This document shows, piece by piece, positions 1 through 11,241 of a DNA stretch of 64,000 nt (its first letter is position 1; the number at the start of each line of letters is the position of its first letter). This stretch comes from Paracoccus liaowanqingii (GTDB lineage: Bacteria > Pseudomonadota > Alphaproteobacteria > Rhodobacterales > Rhodobacteraceae). The stretch is taken from the NCBI RefSeq assembly GCF_004683865.2, contig NZ_CP038439.1, positions 293,501-357,500 on the forward strand, in the 5' to 3' direction. Below the pieces are notes generated by a model. That model did not search any database. It was not told where the DNA came from and was given only the letters and a program-made list of their open reading frames with translations. The position numbers were made by a program, and so were the translations under genes.

Positions 1-295
1 TTCGATCGTGGCCGAGCCGGAAGAGGGCAAGGTCTATGTCGGCAAGGTCGTCAAGCTGGTCGACTTCGGCGCCTTCGTCAACTTCTTCGGCAAGCGCGAC
101 GGGCTGGTCCATGTCAGCCAGATCGCGGGCCGCCGCCTGTCCCACCCGAACGAGATCCTCAAAGAGGGTCAAGAGGTCAAGGTCAAGCTGCTGGGCTTCG
201 ACGACCGTGGCAAGGTCCGCCTTGGCATGAAGATGGTCGACCAGGAAACCGGCGCCGAGATCGACGAGAAGCAGCAGGAATCGGCCGAAGGCTGA
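1..295 (+). CDS. pnp: Polyribonucleotide nucleotidyltransferase, 3' end (S1 domain)
   Basis: This is the C-terminal end of PNPase, the phosphorolytic 3'-5' exoribonuclease of the RNA degradosome. The frame is open from base 2, so the gene begins left of the window. The visible ~97 residues are the S1 RNA-binding domain: the [20 protein letters not shown] strand is followed by [10 protein letters not shown] and a [19 protein letters not shown] stretch. A short charged tail ([10 protein letters not shown]) ends the protein. S1 domains also occur in RpsA and Tex, but the [14 protein letters not shown] linker into S1 is the usual PNPase arrangement. The catalytic RNase PH domains are not visible. 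Confidence 0.9.
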   Translation, partial: SIVAEPEEGKVYVGKVVKLVDFGAFVNFFGKRDGLVHVSQIAGRRLSHPNEILKEGQEVKVKLLGFDDRGKVRLGMKMVDQETGAEIDEKQQESAEG

Positions 296-316
296 TCCGA
301 CTGCACTTTCTGGACG

Positions 317-337
317 GGGGGCGGGCCAACCGCCCCC
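317..337 (+). terminator. GC hairpin after pnp, weak terminator candidate
   Basis: GGGGGCGG (317-324) pairs with CCGCCCCC (330-337) around a 5-nt loop, 21 bases after the pnp stop. No T-run follows, so it is a poor intrinsic terminator. It may act as a 3'-end stabilising structure. Confidence 0.4.
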
Positions 338-358
338 TCATCCGTTGCGCAGGTTGTC

Positions 359-1543
359 ATGCCGACAGTCGCGCGACTTCTGCATCAAGGTCCTTTCGTG
401 ACGCAAAAGTCCTTCATGCCGCCAAAGCTGACCCTCTCGCAGAAGCTGGCACGGGAGACCCGCCGGCTTGGCCGCCAGGTGGCCGGGCTGGTCCTGCCGT
501 CCTGGGGCCATGTCGCGCGCGTGGCCTATGATCGGCGCCGCGCCCGGTCGGTCCACGTGACCGATGGCGCGCAGGCTGCGCTGGACGAGATCTCGGTGCT
601 GGTGATCTATCAGCCTGCGGGGCTGCTGGAATCGACGCGTTGGCAGATCCGCTGGATGGCCGCCCGGGGGGTGGCCGCCGTGGTCGTCTCGAACGCCCCC
701 CTGAGCGACGATGATCGGCAGACGCTGGCGGGCATCGCCCATCTGGTGGTCGAGCGGCCCAATGTCGGATATGATTTCGGCGGCTACCGCGAGGGGATCC
801 TGCAGCTGTCGGAGCGGGGCATCCGCCCCCGCGCCCTCTATGTGATGAACGACAGCATGTGGTTCCCGCTGTCCGAGGATTCGGACATCCTGGACCGCAG
901 CCGCGCCGCCCCCGAGGATGTCTGGGGGCTGTTCGTCGATCTGGACTGGCGGCAACGGACGATCGGCAATCTGGACGGCTCCCATATCCAGTCCTATTTC
1001 TTCCGCTTCTCGCAGCGGCTTCTGGAGGATCCGGAGTTCTGGCGGTACTGGACCAAGATGTCGCTGGTCAGCTCGAAGCGGATCGTCATCCAGCTGCGCG
1101 AATTGCGGCTGGCCCGGCATTTCGCGGAAAGGGGCTATCGCGTGGGCGGCTTGCACAGCTGGAAGCAGGTGGTCCACTATCTGCTGACACTGGACGACGA
1201 GGACACCATGGGTCAGATCCTGCGGCATCAATGCCAGGTCAATCGCAAGGATGCCGCGGTCATCGAGCCGCTTCTGCACGAGGACGGGCTGTCCGCGCTG
1301 GACGTCCGGGATGCCCTGAGGGACCAGATCTCCAGGACGAACATTCTGGTCTTTTCGACCGCGCTGCACCCGGCGGTCATGACGGCCCTGGGGTTTCCGT
1401 TCCTCAAGAAGCAGAGGGTTCCCATGATGGTGGGCAAGCGCGCGAAGATCATCGAGAGCGGCCTGCATCATGACTTCCCCGACCCGATCGCGCGCGAGGT
1501 CGAGACATGGGATGCCGAGTTCCGCGGGGATGCCCGGCCATGA
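359..1543 (+). CDS. Rhamnan synthesis protein F-like glycosyltransferase
   Basis: A 394-residue protein resembling the RgpF/rhamnan synthesis F family (PF05045) of polysaccharide glycosyltransferases. The supporting segment is ISVLVIYQPAGLLESTRWQI (about residues 77-96), then VVVSNAPL, NVGYDFGGYREGI and ALYVMNDSMWFPL; the GYDFGGYR and NDS motifs are typical of the family. The first ATG (359) has an AGG six bases upstream; an internal ATG at 416 is an alternative. It overlaps the next gene by ATGA, so the three genes from 359 to 3137 are probably one operon making surface glycan. The sugar and acceptor cannot be told from sequence. Confidence 0.75.
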   Translation: MPTVARLLHQGPFVTQKSFMPPKLTLSQKLARETRRLGRQVAGLVLPSWGHVARVAYDRRRARSVHVTDGAQAALDEISVLVIYQPAGLLESTRWQIRWMAARGVAAVVVSNAPLSDDDRQTLAGIAHLVVERPNVGYDFGGYREGILQLSERGIRPRALYVMNDSMWFPLSEDSDILDRSRAAPEDVWGLFVDLDWRQRTIGNLDGSHIQSYFFRFSQRLLEDPEFWRYWTKMSLVSSKRIVIQLRELRLARHFAERGYRVGGLHSWKQVVHYLLTLDDEDTMGQILRHQCQVNRKDAAVIEPLLHEDGLSALDVRDALRDQISRTNILVFSTALHPAVMTALGFPFLKKQRVPMMVGKRAKIIESGLHHDFPDPIAREVETWDAEFRGDARP

Positions 1544-2319
1544 GCGACCCCCTTCTGATCCTCACCATGAAATGGGGCACGCTCTACAGCAGTGCCGATG
1601 TCAACCGGCTGGCGGCGCAGGTGCGGCGGCATCTGGACCGGCCGCACCGGTTCATCTGCTTCACCGACGATGCGGCGGGCCTGGAGGAGGGTGTCGAGGC
1701 GATGCCTCTGCCCGAGCTGGGCCTGCCCCAGGGGCATTCCGACACGCGCTGGCGCAAGCTGGCGCTGTTCCGGCGCGATCTGGGCGGCCTCAGCGGGACG
1801 GCGCTGTTTCTGGACCTGGATCTGGTCGTGGTGGACGACCTGGCGCCCTTCTTCGATCTGCCGGGCGATTTCTTCATCATCCGCGACGACGACCTCTTCC
1901 GCGCCAAGCCGCTGCGCCGGGTCAATCCCGGGCGTGACCGGTTCCTGCACAGCGTCGGCAATTCCAGCGTCTTCCGCTATCGCGTGGGGGCGCATGCCTA
2001 TGTGCTGGACGCCTATCTGTCCGATCCGGCGGCAGCGACGGCGGGATATGAGATCAGCCAGCAGTTCCAGTCGGCGCAGCTGGCCAAGGCGGGGCACCTG
2101 CATTACTGGCCCAAGGGCTGGTGCGTCAGCTTCAAGAACGACTGCGTGCCGCGCCATCTGGCCAGCTATCTGCGCGACCCCTCGCTGCCGGCGGGGGCGA
2201 AGATCGTGCTGTTCGCGGGGGCGCCCAAGATGGAGGACGTCTTTGCCGGGCGCGGGCACAAGTGGTACCGCCGCATCGGCGATATCGGCTGGCTGCGCCG
2301 CGCCTGGCAGCAGCCGTGA
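1540..2319 (+). CDS. Putative glycosyltransferase with DxD motif
   Basis: A 259-residue protein starting at an ATG that overlaps the previous stop (ATGA). It opens MSDPLLILTMKWGTLYSSAD and has LFLDLDLVVVDDLAPFF, where the DLD/VDD acidic cluster resembles the DxD metal and nucleotide-sugar site of GT-A glycosyltransferases, then FFIIRDDD. WRKLALFR just before the DxD is also common in this group. I cannot assign a numbered family with certainty. Position between two other glycosyltransferases supports a role in assembling the same surface polysaccharide. No signal peptide or membrane segment is seen, so it is probably cytoplasmic. Confidence 0.6.
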   Translation: MSDPLLILTMKWGTLYSSADVNRLAAQVRRHLDRPHRFICFTDDAAGLEEGVEAMPLPELGLPQGHSDTRWRKLALFRRDLGGLSGTALFLDLDLVVVDDLAPFFDLPGDFFIIRDDDLFRAKPLRRVNPGRDRFLHSVGNSSVFRYRVGAHAYVLDAYLSDPAAATAGYEISQQFQSAQLAKAGHLHYWPKGWCVSFKNDCVPRHLASYLRDPSLPAGAKIVLFAGAPKMEDVFAGRGHKWYRRIGDIGWLRRAWQQP

Positions 2320-3137
2320 TCCGCGACGCCTTCCGCCGCTTCAAGCATCGCCGCCGCCTGAAGCACGCCCTGGCCGAGACCGAGGCGCGGCCCGCCGGAC
2401 CGGGGCGGGCGCATGGCCTGCCCTCAGCGCTGATCGTGTCGGTGACCAGCCATCCGCCGCGCTTCGCGACGCTGGCGCCGACGCTGCGATCGCTGCTGCG
2501 CCAGACGGTGCAGCCCGACCGGGTGATCCTGTGGCTGGCCGAGGGCGACGCCGCCCACCTGCCACCTGCCATCCAAGACATGGCGGGGCTGGAGATCCGG
2601 ACCTGCCCGGACTGGCGGTCCTACAAGAAGATCATCCCCGTGCTGCTGGCCCACCCGGAGGCGCATCTGGCGACGGCGGATGACGACGTGCATTACCCCG
2701 CCGACTGGCTGGAGCGGCTGGTCGCGGGGCTGGGAAAGGGGGGCGGCATCGCCTGCCTGCGGGCGCATCGGGTGGCGATGGCGGGCCCGGACCGGCCCGC
2801 GCCCTACGAGGACTGGGATCACAACCTGCGCGCGCCCGAGGCGGGGCCTGCGGTCTTTCCGACGGGCGTCAGCGGGGTGATCTATGCGCCCGGGGTCTTC
2901 CATCCTGACGTGACGCGGGAGGATCTGTTCACCCGACTGGCGCCGAGCGCGGACGATGTCTGGCTGTACTGGATGCACCGGATGGCGGGATCGCAGCCGC
3001 GCAAGATCGGCGGCCGCGCCCGGATCTTCGAATGGCAGGGCAGCCAGGCCGTCACCCTGCGCGCCGCCAACCGGCAGGGGCAGGGCAACGACCGGGCGAT
3101 CGCCGCGCTGCTGGCGCAGTACGGCTGGCCCGGCTGA
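2316..3137 (+). CDS. Glycosyltransferase, GT-A/family 2-like
   Basis: A 273-residue protein starting at a GTG that overlaps the upstream stop as GTGA; the open frame extends further upstream, but only inside the preceding gene. A basic N-terminus (RDAFRRFKHRRRLKHAL) precedes SALIVSVTSHPPRFATLAPT, which starts a Rossmann-like GT-A fold, then RQTVQPDRVILWLAE and LATADDDVHYPADWLERL with the DDD metal-binding acidic triad. This layout is typical of small family 2-like glycosyltransferases. It is the third and last gene of the overlapping glycan cassette. Donor and acceptor are unknown. Confidence 0.65.
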   Translation: MIRDAFRRFKHRRRLKHALAETEARPAGPGRAHGLPSALIVSVTSHPPRFATLAPTLRSLLRQTVQPDRVILWLAEGDAAHLPPAIQDMAGLEIRTCPDWRSYKKIIPVLLAHPEAHLATADDDVHYPADWLERLVAGLGKGGGIACLRAHRVAMAGPDRPAPYEDWDHNLRAPEAGPAVFPTGVSGVIYAPGVFHPDVTREDLFTRLAPSADDVWLYWMHRMAGSQPRKIGGRARIFEWQGSQAVTLRAANRQGQGNDRAIAALLAQYGWPG

Positions 3138-3146
3138 GGCCGGGCC
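3127..3146. terminator. Hairpin between convergent genes
   Basis: GGCCCGGC (3127-3134) and GCCGGGCC (3139-3146) form a perfect 8-bp stem with a TGAG loop that contains the stop codon of the glycosyltransferase. The convergent peroxiredoxin gene ends ten bases further on. There is no T-tract, so a role as bidirectional terminator is only possible. Confidence 0.4.
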
Positions 3147-3155
3147 GCGCGCCGA

Positions 3156-3812
3156 CTACGCCGGATCCTTGGCATAGCGCAGATAGGGCAGCTTGATGTC
3201 CAAGGGCCCGAACCGGTCCTCGGCCGCCTTGTCGTCCAGCGACAGGGCGACGATCACGTCCTGGCCCGGCACCCAGTTGGCGGGGGTGGCGATGGGCACG
3301 CCGTCGGTCTTCTGCACCGCGTCCAGCGCCCGCAGGATCTCGGCGAAGTTGCGGCCCACGGACATGGGATAGGTCATCGTCAGGCGCACCTTCCTGTCGG
3401 GGCCGATGATGAAGACCGTGCGCACGGTCGCCGAATGGGCGGGCGTGCGCCCCTCGGTCGGCAGGTAGTAGTCGGCGGGCAGCATGTCATAGGCCTTGGC
3501 CACCGTCAGGTCGCTGTCGTCGATCATGGCGAAATCGGCCGGAACGCCCGCCAGCTTGCCGATATCGGCCTTCCATTTCTGGTGATCGTCCACGCTGTCC
3601 ACGGACACGCCCAGCACCTTGGTGCCGCGCTTCTCGAATTCGGGGACCAGCTGCGCGACGGCGCCGAACTCGGTCGTGCAGACCGGGGTGAAGTCGCGCG
3701 GATGGCTGAAGATGACGGCATAGCTGTCGCCCAGCCAGTCGTGGAAATTGATCTGCCCCTCGGTGGAATTGGCGGTGAAGTCGGGGGCGATGTCGTTGAT
3801 GCGCAGGGACAT
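3156..3812 (-). CDS. 1-Cys peroxiredoxin (Prx6 type)
   Basis: A 218-residue thiol peroxidase that reduces hydrogen peroxide and organic hydroperoxides. The peroxidatic cysteine is Cys45 in the FTPVCTTEFG motif, and it is the only cysteine in the protein, which marks it as the 1-Cys type. The C-terminal half (TYPMSVGRNFAEILRALDAVQ, then ATPANWVPGQDVIV) is the Prx6 dimerisation extension. AAAGGA lies upstream of the ATG. It is a single-gene unit, convergent with the glycosyltransferases and divergent from the aldehyde dehydrogenase. No resolving partner is encoded nearby. Confidence 0.93.
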   Translation of the reverse strand: MSLRINDIAPDFTANSTEGQINFHDWLGDSYAVIFSHPRDFTPVCTTEFGAVAQLVPEFEKRGTKVLGVSVDSVDDHQKWKADIGKLAGVPADFAMIDDSDLTVAKAYDMLPADYYLPTEGRTPAHSATVRTVFIIGPDRKVRLTMTYPMSVGRNFAEILRALDAVQKTDGVPIATPANWVPGQDVIVALSLDDKAAEDRFGPLDIKLPYLRYAKDPA

Positions 3813-3958
3813 GGGGGTCCTTTCGGATGGGTTGGTTCAGGGGGAAACATAAGCGGCCCGCGGCGGATTGCCAGTGCCCCCTGCCAGATGAGGGGGGTCT
3901 TGCGAAGCGCGGACGGCGGTGACAGGCTTTGGCCCAGATGACGACCTAGGAGGGCGAG

Positions 3959-5410
3959 ATGGCCGATTTGCTGGATCAGCGGAAATTCTACATCGACGGC
4001 GCGTGGGTCGCGCCTGCCGGGACGCGCGACCTGGAGGTGATCGATCCCTCGACCGAGGAACCGGTGGCGGTGATCTCGCTTGGCGATCAGGCTGATACGG
4101 ATGCTGCGGTGGCGGCGGCCAAGCGGGCCTTCCCGGCCTGGGCCGCGACGCCCCCCGCCGAGCGGCTGGCGGTGGTCGAGAGGATCCTGTCGGTCTATGA
4201 GCGGCGCATGCTCGATCTGGCCCGCGCCATGAGCCTGGAGATGGGCGCGCCGCAGGACATGGCGCTGGAGGATCAGGCCGAGGCCGGGGCCTGGCACACC
4301 CGCAACTTCATCGCGGCGTTCCGGAACTTCGAGTTCATCCGCCCCCTGGGCGATCACGCCCCCACCACCATGATCGCATGGGAGCCGGTGGGCGTGGTGG
4401 GCCTGATCACGCCCTGGAACTGGCCGATGAACCAGGTGACGCTGAAGGTGATCCCGGCGCTGCTGGCGGGCGATACCTGCGTGCTGAAACCCTCCGAGAT
4501 CGCGCCCCTGTCCTCGATGGTCTTCGCCGAGATCCTGGACGAGGCCGGGGTGCCGGCGGGGGTCTTCAACCTGGTCAATGGCGACGGGCCGGGCGTGGGC
4601 AGCCAGATGTCGGTGCATCCCGATGTCGAGATGATCAGCTTCACCGGCTCCAGCCGCGCGGGCATCGCGATCAGCAAGGCGGCCGCCGACAGCCTGAAGA
4701 AGGTCTGCCTGGAGCTGGGCGGCAAGGGCGCCAACCTGGTTTTTGCCGATGCCGACGAGAAGGCGGTGGTGCGCGGGGCGCGGCATTGCTTCTACAACAG
4801 CGGCCAGTCCTGCAACGCGCCGACGCGGATGCTGGTCGAACGCTCGGCCTATGAGCGGGCGGTCGAGGTGGCGGCCAGGGTGGCGCAGGAGACGGCGGTG
4901 GCCAGCGCCCATGGTCCGGGCCGGCATATCGGGCCGGTCGTGTCCAAGGCCCAGTGGGAGAAGATCCAGGGGCTGATCCAGGCGGGCATCGACGAGGGCG
5001 CGCGGCTGGTCGCGGGCGGCACCGGCCTGCCCGAGGGCGTGAACCGGGGCTATTTCGTGCGGCCCACGGTCTTTGCCGACGTGACCAACGACATGACCAT
5101 CGCGCAGCAGGAGGTCTTCGGCCCGGTGCTGGCGATCATCCCCTTCGACAGCGAGGACGAGGCGGTGGCCATCGCCAACGACACGCCCTACGGGCTGACG
5201 AACTATGTCCAGTCGCAGGACGGCGCGCGGCGCAACCGCCTGGCCCGGCAGCTGCAGGCGGGCATGGTCGAGATGAACGGCGAGTCGCGCGGCGCCGGGG
5301 CGCCCTTCGGCGGGGTCAAGAAATCCGGCCGGGCGCGCGAGGGCGGCGTGATGGGGCTGGAGGAGTTCATGGACAGCAAGGCCATCAGCGGATGGGATCG
5401 CGGGGCCTGA
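3959..5410 (+). CDS. NAD(P)-dependent aldehyde dehydrogenase family protein
   Basis: A 483-residue soluble ALDH that oxidises an aldehyde to the acid. The catalytic set is complete: the GVVGLITPWNWPMNQVTLK cofactor region, FTGSSRAG, general base Glu252 in LELGGKGAN, nucleophile Cys285 in NSGQSCNAPTR, and the EVFGPVLAI motif. A strong AGGAGG sits just before the ATG. The substrate is not evident; no neighbour suggests a pathway, and it appears to be monocistronic. The nearest named types are the broad-range ALDHs of amino-acid and alcohol catabolism. Confidence 0.9.
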   Translation: MADLLDQRKFYIDGAWVAPAGTRDLEVIDPSTEEPVAVISLGDQADTDAAVAAAKRAFPAWAATPPAERLAVVERILSVYERRMLDLARAMSLEMGAPQDMALEDQAEAGAWHTRNFIAAFRNFEFIRPLGDHAPTTMIAWEPVGVVGLITPWNWPMNQVTLKVIPALLAGDTCVLKPSEIAPLSSMVFAEILDEAGVPAGVFNLVNGDGPGVGSQMSVHPDVEMISFTGSSRAGIAISKAAADSLKKVCLELGGKGANLVFADADEKAVVRGARHCFYNSGQSCNAPTRMLVERSAYERAVEVAARVAQETAVASAHGPGRHIGPVVSKAQWEKIQGLIQAGIDEGARLVAGGTGLPEGVNRGYFVRPTVFADVTNDMTIAQQEVFGPVLAIIPFDSEDEAVAIANDTPYGLTNYVQSQDGARRNRLARQLQAGMVEMNGESRGAGAPFGGVKKSGRAREGGVMGLEEFMDSKAISGWDRGA

Positions 5411-5416
5411 GATCCT

Positions 5417-5490
5417 GCCTGCCCCTGGGGGCAGGCGGCAGTCGGGGGGACGTCACGTCCCCCCGGACCCCCCTGCGGGATATTTGAGGA
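5417..5490. repeat. Hairpin pair plus GGGATATTTG repeat half (copy 1)
   Basis: Directly after the ALDH stop, GCCTGCCC/GGGCAGGC (5417-5424, 5429-5436) and GGGGGGACG/CGTCCCCCC (5444-5452, 5456-5464) form two perfect stems. They are followed by CTGCGGGATATTTGAG (5473-5488), which matches the arm of the palindromic repeats at 12.25 and 61.0 kb. The stems could terminate ALDH transcription. Confidence 0.6.
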
Positions 5491-5562
5491 CCGAAGCTGG
5501 CAAGGCCCGGGGGTCATCCGGCGCGATGTTGCGGCGGGGCGACGGGCCCGCGCGGAAGGCGG

Positions 5563-5577
5563 CCCCCTCGATGGGGG
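5563..5577 (-). terminator. Short hairpin downstream of the two-component operon
   Basis: CCCCC (5563-5567) and GGGGG (5573-5577) form a short GC stem 48 bases beyond the response regulator stop. There is no T-run. The rest of 5491-5624 holds no recognisable gene. Confidence 0.3.
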
Positions 5578-5624
5578 GCGGCTTTCGCCGCTGTCGCCCG
5601 GAAGGCTTTGGGGGTGCGGGGGGG

Positions 5625-6322
<698 letters not shown>

Positions 6323-6326
<4 letters not shown>

Positions 6327-8239
6327 GCGGGATCCTTGGGGGGCGCCAGAGCCGTGGCCAGAACGGCGGCGAGGCGACCTTGGGTGAAGGGCTTGGTCAG
6401 CACCGGGCCGGGCGCGCGGGCGCGCAGCGGGTGGCCCTGCGGCAGCGAGGTCATCAGGATCAGCGGCACCGGACCCGAGGGCACGGCATCGGCCAGATCC
6501 GGGCCCAGCCCGTCGCCCAGCTGGATGTCGGACAGGATCAGTCCCAGCCCCGGCAGGTCGGTCAGGGCGCGGGCCTCGGTCAGGCTGGCGGCCTCGATCA
6601 CCGCATGGCCCAGACCCGTCAGCTGGTCGCGGACCTGCGCGCGGATCAGATCGTCATCCTCGACCAGCAGCACCATCCGGCGCGCGACCGGGCGCCAGGG
6701 CAGGCGCAGCACCACCTGCGCGCCGCGCGGGCCGTTGGACAGGCGCAGCGTGCCGCCGACCATCTTGGTCTGGTCATAGACCATCGACAGCCCCAGGCCC
6801 GAGCCCTGGCCCTTCTTGGTGGTGAAGAAGGGCTCGGTCGCGCGGGACAGGGCCTCGGGCGTGAAGCCGGGGCCGGTATCGCCGACGGTCAGCTCCAGCC
6901 AGTCGCCGTTGCGGCGCGCCTTCAGCGTGATGCGGCCGGGCGGGGTGATCGCGGCATTGGCGTTCAGGACCAGGTTCAGCAGCGAATCCTGCAGCGCGCC
7001 CGGGTCCAGCAGCAGCTGCCCCGGCGGCAGGGCCACCGCCAGGTCCAGCCGCGTGCCCTCGGCCAGCGAGGGGCGCGACAGGGTGGCCAGATCGGCCAGC
7101 AGGGCGGGCAGGTCCACCGGCTCCAGCGCCGGGTCGCGCGCGCCGGTGATCCGCGCCAGCCGGTCCAGCAGCGCGGCGCCGCGCCGGGCGGCGGCCAGCG
7201 TCGCCTGCACGTCCTCGGCGGCCTCGGGGGGCAGGTCGCGGGCGGCCAGCCGTCCCTGCAGGCCGAGGATGATCGTCAGCAGGTTGCCGAAATCATGCGC
7301 CATCCCCGAGGTCAGCCTTGCGGCCAGATTGCGGCGTGCGGCATGGGCCAGGGCCTCGCGCGACTGCACCTCGGCGCTGACATCGGTGGACAGGATGTAG
7401 ACGCCCTGGCCGTCGCGGTCGGGCGTCAGAGCGATGCGGATGCGCCGGCCCGAGGTCGGGTGTGTGATCTCGAACACCTGCGGATCGCCCGCCAGCGCGC
7501 GCTCCATATAGGGGCGCAGGGTGCGGGCGGTGGCCGCGCCCAGGGCCTGTTCCAGCGTCAGGCCGACGATGTCGCCGGCCGCGCCCGGAAAGATCACCGG
7601 CAGGCGGCGGTTCGAGAAGGTATAGCGGTACTGCGCATCCATATGGGCGATATGGGCGGGCACCATCTCGGTCACCTGCCGGGTGCGGGCCTCGGTCCGG
7701 GTCAGGATGCGCTGCGCCTCGGAGAGGGCGGCGTTGGTGGCGGCCAGCTTGCGGTTGGCGGCGGCCAGGCGTTCGGCGTTCAGCAGCACCTGCTGGGACA
7801 GCGCGTCCGAGCGGGCGCGCAGCAGCGCCTCCTGCCGCTTGATGTCGGTGATGTCGGTGTAGACGGTGACCCAGCCCCCCTGCGACAGAGGCGCGCCCTC
7901 GACCGCGACCCACCGGCCATCGGCCCGCTCGCGTTCGAAGTAATGGGGCTGGAAGGTGCGGGCCTGCGCCACGCGGAAGGCGACCGCCGCCTCGGGGTCG
8001 TCCTGCGTGCCGTATTCGCCGCGCAGGACCAGATAGCGGATGGTGTCGTCGAAGCTGGTGCCGGGCCGGGTCAGCGCGTCGGGCAGGTCGAACATCGCCT
8101 GATACTGCCGGTTCGACAGGGCCAGCCGCAGGTCGGCGTCGAAGATCGACAGCGCCTGACCGATCAGGTTCAGCCCCGACCGGGTCAGGTCGGCGCGGAT
8201 CTCGGCCCGGGTGACGGGATCGGCCTCGGGCTGGTGCAT
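6323..8239 (-). CDS. PAS-domain hybrid sensor histidine kinase
   Basis: A 638-residue cytoplasmic sensor without membrane segments. Two PAS domains come first (about residues 22-135, from LIGQALSIFDADLRLALSN, and 195-290, from HIAHMDAQYRYTFSNRR). HisKA has His315 in SGMAHDFGN; the ATPase domain has NLVLNANAAI, GDTGPGF and GSGLGLSMVYD. A C-terminal receiver (from about 522) has phospho-acceptor Asp571 in LILSDIQL. I chose the ATG at 8239 because GGAGG precedes it; an upstream extension lacks a site. Lack of a periplasmic domain suggests that an intracellular signal is sensed, perhaps an acyl-CoA or acid from the divergent operon. This is inference. Confidence 0.9.
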
Positions 8240-8330
8240 GGGTGGTCCTCCGGGTCTCAGCAGTAGCATCGGGGACGATCTGCGCAAGCGCCGTAACATT
8301 TTGTTGGATTCGGGCAAAACTGGCGCAAGG

Positions 8331-8342
8331 ATTGGCGCCAAT
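8331..8342. promoter_or_regulatory. Palindrome in divergent kinase/ligase promoter region
   Basis: ATTGGCGCCAAT is a perfect 12-bp palindrome in the 192-bp gap between the divergent hybrid kinase and acyl-CoA ligase genes. A partial copy (TGGCGCAAGG) precedes it. It could be an operator for this locus, but the binding protein is not known. Confidence 0.4.
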
Positions 8343-8431
8343 GGTGAAGCGGTCACCGGGGCGGAGGAGGTCCCGGCTGATCACGCGCCTTGGGGCCTTC
8401 GGGGACCGGGCGCGTCGGGAGGAGAGGGAAG

Positions 8432-10404
<1,973 letters not shown>

Positions 10405-10408
<4 letters not shown>

Positions 10409-11217
10409 TGATGCAGGACAACCTGGCAGCTGGCGCGCGGCAGATCGGCCCCGTGGTGATGGAGCTGAAGAACATCACCCTGCGCTTCGGCGGCGTGGTG
10501 GCGATCAAGGACATCAGCTTCGACATCCGGCAGGGCGAGATCCGCGCGATCATCGGCCCGAACGGCGCGGGCAAGTCCTCGATGCTGAACGTCATCTCGG
10601 GCTTCTATCACCCGCAGGAGGGCGAGGTGATCTTCAAGGGCGCCCCGCGCGGCCCGATGAAGCCCTTCCAGGTGGCGCGTCTCGGCATCGCCCGCACCTT
10701 CCAGAACATCGCCCTGTTCGAGGGGATGACGGTGCTGGACAACATCATGACCGGCCGGCTGAACCGCATGAAGGCGGGGTTCCTGTCCCAGGCCCTGTGG
10801 TGGGGCAGGGCCGAGCGCGAGGAGACCGAGAACCGCGCCGCCGTCGAGCGCATCATCGACTTTCTGGAAATCCAGAACATCCGCAAGACCCCGGTCGGGC
10901 GCCTGCCCTACGGCCTGAAGAAGCGGGTCGAGCTGGCCCGGGCCCTGGCCGCCGAGCCGCAGCTTCTGCTGCTGGACGAGCCGATGGCCGGCATGAATGT
11001 CGAGGAGAAGGAGGACATGTCCCGCTTCATCCTGGACGTGAACGACGAGTTCGGCACGACGATCTGCCTGATCGAGCATGACATGGGCGTGGTCATGGAC
11101 CTCAGCGACCGGGTGGTGGTGATGGATTACGGCCGCAAGATCGGCGACGGCACCCCCGCCGAGGTGCGCGGCAACCAGGCGGTGATCGACGCCTATCTGG
11201 GGGTGGCCCATGATTGA
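10405..11217 (+). CDS. livG: Branched-chain-type ABC transporter ATPase (LivG-like)
   Basis: A 270-residue ATPase of the HAAT (branched-chain amino acid) importer family. Walker A is GPNGAGKSS (51-59), the signature region is PYGLKKRVELARAL, Walker B is LLLLDEPMAGM, and the switch His lies in LIEHDMGVVMDL. The LivG-type extra segment (ARTFQNIALFEGMTVLDNIM) is present. Three ATGs follow one another at 10405, 10408 and 10411; the first overlaps the ligase stop. It pairs with the LivF-like subunit at 14833. The gene symbol reflects family, not proven amino-acid transport. Confidence 0.9.
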
Positions 11218-11241
11218 TCGCGATCTTTGGGAGGGCCGCTG

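Noticed and set aside
2121..2315. Upstream extension of the third glycosyltransferase
   Set aside because: It lies within the preceding gene and lacks any fold motif; the GTGA overlap at 2316 is a better start.
6380..8266. 628-residue plus-strand frame opposite the hybrid kinase
   Set aside because: Gln/Arg/Gly-rich shadow without motifs; the kinase on the other strand is complete.
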